From an uncultured Oscillospiraceae bacterium (GTDB lineage: Bacteria; Bacillota; Clostridia; Oscillospirales; Ruminococcaceae): a DNA stretch of 32,078 nucleotides. The stretch covers positions 1 to 32,078 of the forward strand of contig UQSL01000017.1 in the NCBI GenBank assembly GCA_900543705.1. Reading direction: 5' to 3'. The first letter of the stretch is position 1; every line of letters starts with the position of its first letter. The translations under genes were made by a program, and so were the position numbers. This document shows, piece by piece, positions 1 to 8,091 of the stretch. The notes beneath the pieces were generated by a model that had not been told where the DNA came from, made no database searches, and saw only the letters and a list, made by a program, of their open reading frames with translations.

Positions 1-409
1 CGATTTGAATACGTTCTTTCCATGTAGTTTCCCGTCTTTGCTTCATGTAGCTTCCGCCTCCTGATTGTCTTTTGGAGTTGAAATCTCCATGAGCATGATA
101 CACCTTTATCCAATTGTGGAGCTGCGTTCGTTTCCGAATATGATATTTCTTGCAAATGTCTGACTGACTTCCAGCACCGGACAAGTAATCCTCCACGGCC
201 TGCCTCTTTAGTTCTGGGCTGTACACACGGTTCTTGTGCAATAGAAATGCGTCTTCTCCGTCTGCTTCATAGTTGCGCACCCACTGATTGATTGTATCAC
301 GCGCAACGCTGCCTCTCCGAGCTGCTTCGCTCATGCTGATAGTTCCTTTGAGGTAATCCCGTATAATCTCGACCTTTTCTTCTAAACTCAGTTTTTGTTT
401 TTGTGGCAT
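1..409 (-). CDS. IS3-family transposase OrfA-like protein, 3' end beyond window
   Basis: The minus strand from 409 reads open to the window edge, about 136 residues, starting MPQKQKLSLEEKVEIIRDYL. It contains two helix-turn-helix blocks, one near residues 20-45 (SEAARRGSVARDTINQWVRNY) and one near residues 68-98 (SPELKRQAVEDYL, then SQSDICKKYHI). This double HTH layout is typical of OrfA of IS3-family (IS150-like) elements. The start is supported by a GGAGGG ribosome site about 10 bases upstream. The OrfB integrase part and any frameshift site lie outside the window, so completeness cannot be judged. It probably mediates transposition of the element whose end lies at about 473. Confidence 0.85.
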   Translation of the reverse strand, partial: MPQKQKLSLEEKVEIIRDYLKGTISMSEAARRGSVARDTINQWVRNYEADGEDAFLLHKNRVYSPELKRQAVEDYLSGAGSQSDICKKYHIRKRTQLHNWIKVYHAHGDFNSKRQSGGGSYMKQRRETTWKERIQI

Positions 410-473
410 AGAATTGCTCCCTCCATGATTGACTGTGTTTTATTTCACTGTCTCTCATAGAGGGAGCATATCA
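410..473 (-). mobile_element. Terminal region of the IS3-family element
   Basis: Read on the minus strand, the sequence begins TGATATGCTCCCTC at 473 and runs through a short leader into the transposase ribosome site. A TG start and a GCTCCCT-type terminus fit an IS3-family end. The outer boundary is placed at 473 by this motif. The opposite end is outside the window, so the inverted repeat and target duplication cannot be confirmed. The end lies about 20 bases from the stop codon of the neighbouring desulfidase-like gene. Confidence 0.6.
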
Positions 474-494
474 TCCTCTCCGACGTCCTTTTTA

Positions 495-1826
495 TCAATC
501 CGATGATTCTTTTTCCTTGTGGATCATCATGTCCAGAATCGCGGCATTTGTGCCGGCCATGCCCTCATTACCGAGTGAAGCGAGGTTTTGCAGGGTATCC
601 TCCACGCTCGGTGCGACAATTCCATCATATCGGTTTGCGCCGACGCCATGAATGGCAAGCAACGCAGAGCGCATGGTTGCGCTGACAGCCGTGGCGATCT
701 TGATAGCACATCCAGGCTTTGCTCCATCGCAGACCATTCCGGAAATATCCGCTACCATGGTCTGGATACCAAGTTCAATATTCTCCTCATTTCCCCCAAA
801 GAGGTAGATGATCCCCGCGCATGAGCCGATTGCCGCCGCAATTCCGCACCCACACAGCACAGAAAGGCGGCCCAGATTGTGCTTTGTATGGATGGTAACC
901 AGAAGACTCATGGCAAGCGCCTTGAGCTTCTTTTCCTCGTCGACTTTCAGCCTGTCTGCAACCGCAATAACGGGGACAGTTGCTGTAATTCCCTGATTGC
1001 CGCTGCCCACCGCAGTCATAACCGGCTTACGGCAGCCCGCCATTCTGGCGTCCGCAGCAGCTGCTGTCAGGGCGACTGCGTAGTTTGCAATATCATCCGC
1101 AATGATACCGGCTTCGACATTGCTCAAAATGCTCTTGCCGACCATATGGCCATAATCATGATTAAGCCCCTCGAGTGCAATGCTTTTGTTGACATCTACC
1201 GCTTCGCGAAGGAACGTAAGATCCTCAAGAGACATGTTGTTGACCACTTCATCATAAATCTTCTTGACCGTCAGGCAGCATTCATCTTCCGGCCTTGCAC
1301 CCTGCTTGGCTTTTTCATCGCACTGTGGAAGAATGTTGAGAAGTTCCTCACCATTTTTCTCTATGTAAACAAACTGATTGTGGATGTCCCGAATGACTGC
1401 TCTTGCAGTGTTGCTTCCCTTTGTACATACCGCTTCTATGTATACCTTGTAATTATTATTTGCCAACTTGACATGGACTTTATGCAGGGCGAGCAGCTCC
1501 TTTGCCTTTGCAAAATCCTCAGCGGACATCCCGTTTAAAACCAGCAGGTCTTTTTCCGGGCTGGAACTGATCACGCCCATTGCCGTGGCAATCTCCAGAC
1601 CAACCATATCCGTGTTCGGCACGCCGACGTTCATTCCGTTTTTCATAATGTACTGACTGACATACATCGTGATATCATCTGGTGTCCCGTCGATATGCGC
1701 TGCTGCACCCGCTGCACACAGCGCTACTGCAACCGGCTCTGTACAGCCGAGCGCCGGGGCAAGCTCACTTTTTACAAGGTTCACATATTTGTCTTTCAAA
1801 CAACAACAATCGATCGCTGCCATCAT
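495..1826 (-). CDS. L-cysteine desulfidase-like protein (UPF0597/CdsB/YhaM family)
   Basis: The family breaks L-cysteine down to pyruvate, sulfide and ammonia with an oxygen-sensitive iron-sulfur cluster in the cytoplasm. The protein shows the family signature PALGCTEPVAVAL near the N-terminus, GSGNQGI in the middle and a VCDGAKPGCAIK block towards the C-terminus; their cysteines are the expected cluster ligands. A start at 1871 is open but unlikely, because a good promoter with its -10 box at 1875-1880 would place the transcript start at about 1868. The ATG at 1826, or the adjacent one at 1823, follows GGGGAAAG and gives the usual family N-terminus. The gene stands alone, with an IS end just downstream. 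A related role on another amino acid cannot be excluded. Confidence 0.85.
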   Translation of the reverse strand: MMAAIDCCCLKDKYVNLVKSELAPALGCTEPVAVALCAAGAAAHIDGTPDDITMYVSQYIMKNGMNVGVPNTDMVGLEIATAMGVISSSPEKDLLVLNGMSAEDFAKAKELLALHKVHVKLANNNYKVYIEAVCTKGSNTARAVIRDIHNQFVYIEKNGEELLNILPQCDEKAKQGARPEDECCLTVKKIYDEVVNNMSLEDLTFLREAVDVNKSIALEGLNHDYGHMVGKSILSNVEAGIIADDIANYAVALTAAAADARMAGCRKPVMTAVGSGNQGITATVPVIAVADRLKVDEEKKLKALAMSLLVTIHTKHNLGRLSVLCGCGIAAAIGSCAGIIYLFGGNEENIELGIQTMVADISGMVCDGAKPGCAIKIATAVSATMRSALLAIHGVGANRYDGIVAPSVEDTLQNLASLGNEGMAGTNAAILDMMIHKEKESSD

Positions 1827-1874
1827 TCTTTCCCCATTCTGTAATATTCTCCCGGACAATCCGGTTTCCATTTT

Positions 1875-1903
1875 ATTATAACCAAACTATACGCCTTTTC
1901 CAA
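1875..1903 (-). promoter_or_regulatory. Promoter of the desulfidase-like gene
   Basis: On the minus strand TTGGAA and TATAAT are separated by 17 bases, with the -10 box at 1875-1880. This is a close match to a housekeeping sigma-A promoter and decides the start codon of the gene downstream. Confidence 0.7.
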
Positions 1904-1975
1904 TAGGTATTCATAAAATTACTTTGGAATCGATATATTTTCCCAATATTGTATAATTTTCGCAACTGTCCGTAA

Positions 1976-2009
1976 GAGAAAAACACTCTGGAATAACTCC
2001 AGAGTGTTG
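1976..2009 (-). terminator. Terminator of the sdpRI-like operon
   Basis: A perfect stem (AACACTCTGGA paired with TCCAGAGTGTT, 1982-2008) is followed on the minus strand by TTTTTC. It lies about 60 bases after the SdpI-like stop codon. Confidence 0.85.
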
Positions 2010-2071
2010 GCCTGATCTGATGTCGACAGTTCCCCCGCCGTTTAAACCTTCGAGCGTATTGTCCCTCTTGA

Positions 2072-2689
2072 CTATCTGTTCTGAAAATTCTCATACATTC
2101 TCTTGCAGTAAATGCGAGGCAGATATGCCGTCAGCACTACAATGAGAAAGACTACGACAGAAATCCCCTCCCATGGAATCAATGCCAGAAGCAGAACTGC
2201 CACTCCAGTTAAAACCCAAAGCTTTCCTGCAAATCTCTGAGTTTTTGTCCACAAGTCATCACTCGAATACGCCATTGGCGCTTTGATGCCGGTGTAGTAG
2301 TTCATTGCATATTTTGGCAGGCGGTTTCCGAAAAAGACGAATACCCCGCCAAGAAGCAGCAAAACCACTGTCTGAATCAGCTGAAAATCCACCCGGCACA
2401 TATCGATGACTCCTAGGGCATTACTGAGAATAACGGCCTGCACTCCAAACAGGACCAAAATGATGGCAAGGCACACCCGGTCCGACACTTTTGACTTGCT
2501 GCCCGCCTGTGATGCTGCGAGAATTCCTGCGAAAACCGGAAAGACAAAAAGGAGCCACTTGGAGGCGGTCCCGCTCACCTCACCATTGTTCCACTGTACG
2601 GCAATGGTCTCCGGCAGAAAAAACAACGCCGTGCAGGCGAGAAGCAGCATCAGAGCCACGAGCAGCCAATTACCACTGATTTTTCTCAT
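2072..2689 (-). CDS. SdpI-like integral membrane protein (DUF1648/SdpI family)
   Basis: This is a 205-residue membrane protein. A DUF1648-type N-terminus has a first membrane segment followed by LPETIAVQWNNGEVSGTASK. Further hydrophobic segments lie near residues 45-60, 75-92 and 105-122, and two more in the C-terminal third. The NRLPKYAMNYYTGIKAP block just before residue 140 matches the family's conserved N.YTGIR.P motif. In Bacillus subtilis SdpI gives immunity to the SdpC toxin and also sequesters the repressor SdpR. Here the gene follows an ArsR-type repressor, with its GAGGAGG site lying over the repressor stop codon, so the two are co-translated. No SdpC toxin gene is seen nearby, so immunity to an external toxin or a general envelope role is inference. 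Confidence 0.88.
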   Translation of the reverse strand: MRKISGNWLLVALMLLLACTALFFLPETIAVQWNNGEVSGTASKWLLFVFPVFAGILAASQAGSKSKVSDRVCLAIILVLFGVQAVILSNALGVIDMCRVDFQLIQTVVLLLLGGVFVFFGNRLPKYAMNYYTGIKAPMAYSSDDLWTKTQRFAGKLWVLTGVAVLLLALIPWEGISVVVFLIVVLTAYLPRIYCKRMYENFQNR

Positions 2690-2702
2690 AATTTTGCCCT
2701 CC

Positions 2703-2957
2703 TCAAAAATCCTTGAGCCATGCGAGCAATTCCTCCAGCACGCTCAGGTTTACCTCATAGTAAATAAACTTGCCCTCCCGTTTATCCCGAATCAGCCCCG
2801 CTTCTTTCAGTACGGACAAATGCCTGGAAATCGCGGCGCCTGTAATCGCAAAGTTCTCTCCGATTTCCCCGGCAGATTTTCGTCCTGTTTTCAGCAGCTT
2901 TAAAATCTGCCGCCGGGTTGGATCGACAAGCGCCTTTAAGGTTTCCTGTAGTGCCAT
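2703..2957 (-). CDS. ArsR-family repressor (SdpR-like)
   Basis: This is an 84-residue winged-helix protein with no other domain. The recognition region reads SAGEIGENFAITGAAISRHLSVLKEAGLI and is followed by the wing RDKREGKFIYYEV. The ArsR metal-site cysteines (ELCVCDL type) are absent, so it is not a classical metal sensor. The start at 2957 is chosen over an in-frame ATG at 2984 because GTAGGAG lies 8 bases upstream of it. Its partner downstream is an SdpI-like membrane protein, the arrangement in which SdpR represses its own operon and is titrated by SdpI. An inverted repeat upstream is a likely operator. Confidence 0.9.
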   Translation of the reverse strand: MALQETLKALVDPTRRQILKLLKTGRKSAGEIGENFAITGAAISRHLSVLKEAGLIRDKREGKFIYYEVNLSVLEELLAWLKDF

Positions 2958-2982
2958 TCGACTACTCCTACTCTCATTTAAC

Positions 2983-3002
2983 ATTTAACCAAATCGTTAA
3001 AT
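2983..3002. promoter_or_regulatory. Putative operator of the sdpRI-like operon
   Basis: A perfect inverted repeat, ATTTAAC and GTTAAAT separated by 6 bases, lies 26 bases upstream of the repressor start. Size and position fit an ArsR-family dimer site for autorepression. That this repressor binds it is inferred from position only. Confidence 0.55.
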
Positions 3003-3043
3003 ATAGAATATCACAACATTTGTTCTCCGTCAACATGGGCAGG

Positions 3044-3078
3044 GCAGCAAAAAAGCCGTAGAATCCTGCGGCTTTCTG
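3044..3078 (-). terminator. Terminator of the TrpXYZ-type operon
   Basis: On the minus strand AAAGCCGCAG and CTACGGCTTT form a stem with one mismatch, followed by a T run. It lies just after the original stop codon of the ATPase gene at 3096. Confidence 0.8.
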
Positions 3079-3095
3079 CAATAATTCTAAATTAT

Positions 3096-3823
3096 TTAGT
3101 GCGACAGTAGCATGCGGTCATTGTCCAGTGCTTTCCCGCATTTCTCCTGGTAAAGAGCGAGCAGCCCTTTCACACCCAGTTTGCATCGTTCCTCCCCTGC
3201 TAAATCCAAAACGATTTGACCGTTTTCCAGCATAATCGTCCTCGTACCAAGCGCCAGAGCGGAACCTTCTGCGCAGTTACCGGGTCAAGTGCCGCCGTAT
3301 GCTCATCGAGCAGGATAAGCTTCGGGGTAATAATCGTCGCCATCAGCAGGGTAACAGCCTGACGTTGTCCGCCGGAGAGTAGCCCGATTTTTGTTTTCAT
3401 CCGGTCTTCCAGTCCCATTCCTAGCCTCGCAAGACGCTCTTGGAACAACGCAATATCCCGTTTTCCAAGAGCTTTTGAAAATATCCCTTTTGTAGATTTC
3501 GAGTATGCGAGCGCCAGATTTTCCTCAATTGTCAAATCCGGTGCAGTCCCCATGGCCGGGTTTTGAAAAATTCGGGCAATTTCTCTCGCACGCTTATGCT
3601 CTTTTTGATAGGTGATATCTTTTCCATCTAATAGAATGGCTCCTGAATCACAGAAGAAAGATCCCGCAATCGCATTGAACAGGGTCGATTTTCCGGCCCC
3701 GTTGGAGCCGATGACCGTGACAAATTCCCCATCCAAAAGGCTGAGGGAAAGATTCTGGAGTGCGCAGTGCTCATTCGGCGTTCCTTTCAGGAAAGTTTTG
3801 TTTAACTTAACCAATTCAAGCAT
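3096..3823 (-). pseudogene. ABC importer ATPase (TrpZ-like) with internal deletion and frameshift
   Basis: From 3823 the reading frame encodes a normal nucleotide-binding subunit: Walker A GSNGAGKST at residues 39-47, signature LLSGGQRQAV and Walker B LILLDEHTAALD. After DPVTAQKV it leaves the family sequence and ends at 3200 as WRLVRGRLCWKTVKSFWI. The normal C-terminus (ALALGTRTIMLENGQIVLDL down to a stop at 3096) continues in another frame immediately after. By comparison with the family, about 24 residues are missing, including the switch histidine of the VTHNM motif. The start overlaps the permease stop by 8 bases. A truncated 207-residue protein could be made, but loss of the H-loop should cripple ATP hydrolysis. 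A sequencing error would not explain the missing block. Confidence 0.85.
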
Positions 3824-4718
3824 TCCGGCGCGCCTCCCTTCTGGCTTTATAATCGAGCACTGTTTTCTTAATAGTTGGTGCCGCCAGGGTCACTGCAACA
3901 ATTACCGCGCACAGCAGTTTTAATGAGTTTGCCGAGAGGATGTTCCACTCGAGGGCAAACGCTGTGAGAATCCGGTAGATAACAGAACCACAAACCGCAG
4001 AGATAAGTCCGGCCGTCAGCGAGCGCCTGCCGAACACTGCCTCGCCGATAATGACCGAAGCAAGCCCCACGACAATCATCCCGCTGCCCGAGTTAATGTC
4101 CGCAAAGCCCTGATACTGGGCGACCATGCCCCCGGAAAGCGCTACTAACCCGTTTGCAATAGCAAGGGCAACCATCTTTGTCATTGTGGTGTTGATGGAA
4201 GACGCCCGTACCATGGACTCATTGTTCCCTGTTGCACGGATACACAGTCCAAGGACTGTTTTGAAGAATAAAGCAAGGAGCAGGGTCACGATTGAACACA
4301 GTATCAGCGCAGAAATAAGCTTTATTATACTTTTATCCACCGCTGGAAAAACGTTATAAGCGAAGGTGAAAAACTTCTCGCTGTCAATCAGCGAGAGGTT
4401 GGGACTTTGCATGACTGTGATATTGACCGTATACAGTCCGCTCATCGTCAGAATTCCTGCCAGAATCGGATGAATCCCCGCTTTTGTCTGCAAAAAGCCG
4501 GTCACAATCCCGGCGGCCGCACCCGCCAATACCGCGAACAGCAATCCCCAAAATGGATGGCCTTTGACGGCAAATACTGCGGAGACGGCAATTCCTAACG
4601 TAAAACTTCCATCCACCGTCAAATCCGGTATGCCGAGCACCCGGAATGTAATATAAACCCCCGATGCCAGCATTGCATACTGCAATCCCAGCGAAACAGA
4701 ATCCAGAAAAAACGCCAT
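3816..4718 (-). CDS. ABC importer permease (TrpY-like)
   Basis: This 300-residue integral membrane protein has about eight hydrophobic segments and belongs to the LivH/YtrF-like importer permease group. Motifs include RVLGIPDLTVDGSFTLG near the N-terminus, the family hallmark, and ATGNNESMVRASSINTTMTKM in the middle, matching the cytoplasmic coupling loop. It sits between the lipoprotein substrate binder and the ATPase in a three-gene operon under a tryptophan-type T-box. The likely role is formation of the membrane channel for import of tryptophan or a related indole compound; the substrate is inferred from the leader, not from the protein. The gene itself looks intact. Confidence 0.88.
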   Translation of the reverse strand: MAFFLDSVSLGLQYAMLASGVYITFRVLGIPDLTVDGSFTLGIAVSAVFAVKGHPFWGLLFAVLAGAAAGIVTGFLQTKAGIHPILAGILTMSGLYTVNITVMQSPNLSLIDSEKFFTFAYNVFPAVDKSIIKLISALILCSIVTLLLALFFKTVLGLCIRATGNNESMVRASSINTTMTKMVALAIANGLVALSGGMVAQYQGFADINSGSGMIVVGLASVIIGEAVFGRRSLTAGLISAVCGSVIYRILTAFALEWNILSANSLKLLCAVIVAVTLAAPTIKKTVLDYKARREARRNA

Positions 4719-4814
4719 ATGGCAATCCCTCTCTCTTTTGAACGGCGAACCCGTCTGAATCTGGAAAACGGGAAAGAGAATTCCTTTCCCGTTGATCCCT
4801 GGTAAGAATTTGAT

Positions 4815-5831
4815 TTACTTCTTTGTCTGCACAGTCACGAGATTCTCGTTTTCCGGCAGGGTGATAGAGAGACCTTCCGCTGTATCGGAATTGACAACAT
4901 ACTGGTACTCAGTCAGTGCGACAGCCGGAATCTCTTTGATATTCTTGCCTTCAAGAATCTGCGCCGCCATCTCAGCGGATTTTTCTCCAAGCTGGGTATT
5001 GCTTACACTGACACAGGCAAGTGCACCCGACTGGACCATGACCGGATCGCTGCCGTAGACGGGTATGTTGTTTGCGTTTGCAGCTTCAACTACCTGAGTC
5101 ATGGCAGACTGTACAGTGCTGTCTATCGGAACATAGATTGCATCCACCTTACCGGCAAGGGACTGCGCTGCCTGTTGGACTTCCGAGGAATTGGTAACGG
5201 TAACCTCTTGATAGGTGTAACTGTTAGAATCGAAAAAGGTCTTTGCTTTTTCCACGGTCAGTACTGCGTTTTTTTCGCCCGAACAGTAGAGAATGCCGAT
5301 GTTTTTCGCCTGAGGAGTCAGCTGTTCTGCCAAGGAGAAAATCTCATCAACCGGTACAATATTGGACGTACCGGTCGCATTTTTGTCCGGAGCCTCCATA
5401 CTGCTCATAATGCCGGCGCCGACTGGGTTCGTTACCGAGATAAAGACAACCGGTGCTTGGATTTCTTGGTTTACCACCGCCTGGGTTGCGGGGGTGACGA
5501 TTGGGACAACCAAATCATAGTCGGAGTTTTTCAGCTGAGCGCAAATGGAGTTGAGCGTGGACATATCCCCCTGTGCGTTTTTGACATCATAAGGAACTTT
5601 GCTGTCATCGTAGCCGAGCTCTTTCATTTTTGCAATGAACGCTTCTCTCATCTCGGTAAAAGCGCCGTTGTCGACAAGCTGAACAATCGCAACCTTGTAA
5701 GACTCTGAGCCGGATGCTCCCGCAGCTGAAGAGATTCCGGTGGCCTGTGAAGAAGATGGAGTCTGTGCGCAGGAAGTCATCAGCAGCATAGACATGACGA
5801 TACTCAACTTTAGGGTCAACAGTTTTTTCAT
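4815..5831 (-). CDS. Substrate-binding lipoprotein of ABC importer (TrpX-like, ABC_sub_bind family)
   Basis: The 338-residue protein starts MKKLLTLKLSIVMSMLLMTS, a lipoprotein signal peptide with cysteine 21 as the lipidation site, followed by a Ser/Gln-rich linker. The mature part has the two-lobed fold of the family: YKVAIVQLVDNGAFTEMREA, then VVPIVTPATQAV, VVFISVTNPVGAGI and IPVYGSDPVMVQSGALACVS. A longer reading starting at 5924 was rejected, because it would begin inside the T-box terminator and the ATG at 5831 has a GGGAGGAAA site. It is the first gene of the operon. Binding of tryptophan is inferred from the leader. Confidence 0.9.
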   Translation of the reverse strand: MKKLLTLKLSIVMSMLLMTSCAQTPSSSQATGISSAAGASGSESYKVAIVQLVDNGAFTEMREAFIAKMKELGYDDSKVPYDVKNAQGDMSTLNSICAQLKNSDYDLVVPIVTPATQAVVNQEIQAPVVFISVTNPVGAGIMSSMEAPDKNATGTSNIVPVDEIFSLAEQLTPQAKNIGILYCSGEKNAVLTVEKAKTFFDSNSYTYQEVTVTNSSEVQQAAQSLAGKVDAIYVPIDSTVQSAMTQVVEAANANNIPVYGSDPVMVQSGALACVSVSNTQLGEKSAEMAAQILEGKNIKEIPAVALTEYQYVVNSDTAEGLSITLPENENLVTVQTKK

Positions 5832-5867
5832 TGTGGTTTCCTCCCAAAATTTCGTTTGTTTCGGACA

Positions 5868-6178
5868 GACGAAAAAACGCCTGTCCTTGACATTTTGTTC
5901 AAGGACAGGCGTGATAAAACTCAATATTCCTGCGGTACCACCTTGATTAGCGGCAAACGCCGCTCACCTCATGGGATGCCAACACATCCCTCTCCGGTAA
6001 CGGGGAGAATGTCCGTTGCAGTATACTTGGAACAGCATTCCTTTGACTGCACCCTCAGCGGGCCATTTGTCTGTTTCGCTGCCGCCGGGATTTCACCATC
6101 CCCGGCTCTCTTTGTGTGCGCGCGCAGGAAAAAGGTCCTGCCAACAGTTTTACTTCCGCTTCATCGGTTTTATATTGT
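5868..6178 (-). ncRNA. T-box riboswitch leader, probable tryptophan specifier
   Basis: On the minus strand the leader contains the canonical T-box AAGGTGGTACCGCAGG (5929-5945), the antiterminator core. Upstream lie a GAAGTA S-turn element and the AGAGAGCCGGGGATGGTG stem I region. Pairing of GCGG with CCGC and of CTGTT with AACAG frames a specifier loop that contains TGG at 6065-6063, the tryptophan codon. The overlapping ATG or GCC triplets are less likely alternatives. It is expected to read uncharged tRNA and allow transcription of the importer genes only when the amino acid is scarce. The element type is certain; the tryptophan assignment is inferred from the loop and from the TrpXYZ-like genes. 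Confidence 0.93.
5872..5911 (-). terminator. T-box-controlled terminator
   Basis: CGCCTGTCCTTGA and its perfect complement (5878-5911) form a 13-bp stem with an 8-base loop, followed on the minus strand by six T. It sits between the T-box sequence and the lipoprotein ribosome site, as expected for a transcriptional T-box switch. Confidence 0.93.
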
Positions 6179-6183
6179 AGTTA

Positions 6184-6212
6184 ATTAAAGCACGAGTATT
6201 TTTATTTGTCAA
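6184..6212 (-). promoter_or_regulatory. Promoter of the T-box operon
   Basis: TTGACA (6207-6212) and TTTAAT (6184-6189) are spaced by 17 bases on the minus strand, giving a start near 6177 just before stem I of the leader. Confidence 0.8.
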
Positions 6213-6345
6213 TGCCTTTCAATTTTTTCCTTTGTATAGGATATGCATGGCCACCCGAACATTGTTCCAAATGGCGATCGAATTTTTTCCAACCGTTTCT
6301 CGGCTATTTTCAACTCCGGCAAAGCGGAAATTCAGAAACGGCCCG

Positions 6346-7716
6346 CTATTCAAGCTTGTCAAACAGGTAGTTAAACGCCTCCGCCATGGTCGGATGGGTA
6401 AAAATATTATCCCTGAGCGCCATATAGGGCATACCGACATCCATCGCAATTTTGGCGAGATTGATTGTCTCATGGGCCATGGCGCCAAATAAATGCATCC
6501 CCAGAATTTTATTGGTGTTTGCATCAATGACGGCTTTGAACAGTCCCCATTTATTGCAAAGGATTCTTGCTCTGGAGCAATCCTTGGCGTTCATCCGCGC
6601 AATTTTGACAGAAAAGCCTCTGCCTCTCGCCTCTTTTTCCGTCATTCCGACTCTGGTAAAGGCAGGGTCGACAAAGACGCAGCAGGGAATCTCTCCGCGG
6701 TTGTTCACCGTGCGCTTTCCGTCCCCCAAAAGTTGGGACTTGATAATCCTTGCGTCATCCAGCGAAAGGGAGCTGAACTGTTCCCCGCCCGTAACATCCC
6801 CCAGCGCCCAGATGCCCGGTGCCGTAGTACGAAGTCGCTCATCCACGAGGATTCCGCCTTTGGCCGATAGTCCAATACCCGCACTCTCCAGATTGAGGGA
6901 TTCCACATTTGGCGTTCTGCCGACAGCAATCAGAATGCAATCCGCATAGAGAAGTTCCTCTCCTGCCGGGGTCTGTATTGTGATCAGGGCACAGCCGCGC
7001 ACATCCTCAATTTTGCTGACGGTAGAGGACAGCATCACCTGGACTTCCTGTTTCCTCAGGCTGTCGGCAACCGCCTGTGCAATCTCCTCATCCTCATGTG
7101 GAAGAAAGACGTGTGATGCCTCAATGACAGTAACCTGGGAACCAAAATTTGTGTAAATCGAGGCAAACTCCAGTCCGATATAGCCTCCTCCTATCACCAC
7201 TAAACGGCGGGGCAACTCTTTTACCTGGAGCATAGTCGTACTGGTATGGACATAGCGGCTGGAGGCAAGGCCAGGAATATCAGGAATTACCGGTACGGCT
7301 CCGGTATTAATAAAAATTTGCTCTCCTTCAATTTGAGCGGTTTCCTGCTCCGCCTTGATTTCCACAACGTGATTTCCCGCAAAGGAGGCTTGGCCCGTCA
7401 AAACAGTGATGTTTTCCTGTTCTTTTAGGCCATCGTAGCATTTTTCCCGCAAAGAGGCGACCAAAAAATCTTTCTCCTGGATTGCGGCAGTGTAGCGGCT
7501 TGCCTGCTCAATAAACATCCCGCCCTGAGAGGCAGAATGCTGAGCGCGATGGACCAGCGCTTTTGTAGGAATACATCCTTCATTCACACAGACTCCCCCA
7601 TACATTTTGTCCGACTGTTCTACAATTGCCACCTGTTTTCCAACTTCTGCTAAATCTGTGGCAAGGGTTCTCCCTCCCTTGCCGGAGCCTATGACGATTG
7701 CATCATACTTTTTCAT
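6346..7716 (-). CDS. FAD-dependent pyridine nucleotide-disulfide oxidoreductase (RclA/MerA-like)
   Basis: This is a 456-residue flavoprotein. The N-terminal FAD motif reads AIVIGSGKGGRTLATDLAEVG, the redox-active disulfide is GVCVNEGC (Cys43, Cys48), and the NAD(P)H-binding motif is VVIGGGYIGLEFASIY. A second FAD contact is IWALGDVTGG, and the C-terminal catalytic pair is HPTMAE (His441, Glu446). The spacing CxxxxC followed by IPTKALVHRAQ is closest to RclA and the hypothiocyanous-acid reductases, which protect against reactive chlorine species. The N-terminal heavy-metal domain and C-terminal Cys pair of true mercuric reductases are absent. It is a single gene with its own promoter-like region. 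Use as a general disulfide reductase is possible. Confidence 0.88.
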   Translation of the reverse strand: MKKYDAIVIGSGKGGRTLATDLAEVGKQVAIVEQSDKMYGGVCVNEGCIPTKALVHRAQHSASQGGMFIEQASRYTAAIQEKDFLVASLREKCYDGLKEQENITVLTGQASFAGNHVVEIKAEQETAQIEGEQIFINTGAVPVIPDIPGLASSRYVHTSTTMLQVKELPRRLVVIGGGYIGLEFASIYTNFGSQVTVIEASHVFLPHEDEEIAQAVADSLRKQEVQVMLSSTVSKIEDVRGCALITIQTPAGEELLYADCILIAVGRTPNVESLNLESAGIGLSAKGGILVDERLRTTAPGIWALGDVTGGEQFSSLSLDDARIIKSQLLGDGKRTVNNRGEIPCCVFVDPAFTRVGMTEKEARGRGFSVKIARMNAKDCSRARILCNKWGLFKAVIDANTNKILGMHLFGAMAHETINLAKIAMDVGMPYMALRDNIFTHPTMAEAFNYLFDKLE

Positions 7717-8091
7717 GTTAAACCTCTTTTCTCCAGCAGTACGCCATAATCATTATAAACGATTCCACGCATAATTAAATTTGTATGACAGTAACATCAA
7801 ATTTCATCAAAAAGAATCAAAAGGGATTCTGGGCAATTCTTCTGCCTTTATGAATTGGTTTTTAACATCCCTCGAAATAAATGGATATATCTTCCACATT
7901 TTTGTTATTTTTAACCGATTTTCAAAGTCATAAATTATATAATTTTATTTTATACTGTCATTTTAAGGGTTACAGTTAGGAATGTCAAATTTTTTTTCAA
8001 AATTATAGGAAATACTTTCTTGTGACTGGAATATTTTATCATAAAAGAACCCCCGGTACAAAATCGGGGGGTTTTGGACGAATCATGTATG
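7717..8091. other. AT-rich gap between oxidoreductase and P-loop gene
   Basis: About 375 bases without a credible ORF. On the minus strand a TATAAT box at 7752-7757 sits about 36 bases before the oxidoreductase ATG and is the likely -10 element; no good -35 is visible. The rest is very AT-rich apart from the terminator at its right edge. I see no RNA gene or repeat in it. Confidence 0.5.
8043..8080 (-). terminator. Terminator of the P-loop kinase gene
   Basis: AACCCCCCGA and CGGGGGTT pair around the loop TTTTGTAC, and the stem is followed by TTCTTTT on the minus strand. It lies about 15 bases after the stop codon and could also work on the plus strand. Confidence 0.8.

Noticed and set aside
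879..1538. 219-residue plus-strand frame opposite the desulfidase-like gene
   Set aside because: It is a shadow of the conserved minus-strand gene with no start signal.
4384..4725. Second minus-strand frame within the permease gene
   Set aside because: It is a Gly/Cys/Arg-rich shadow frame of the conserved permease.
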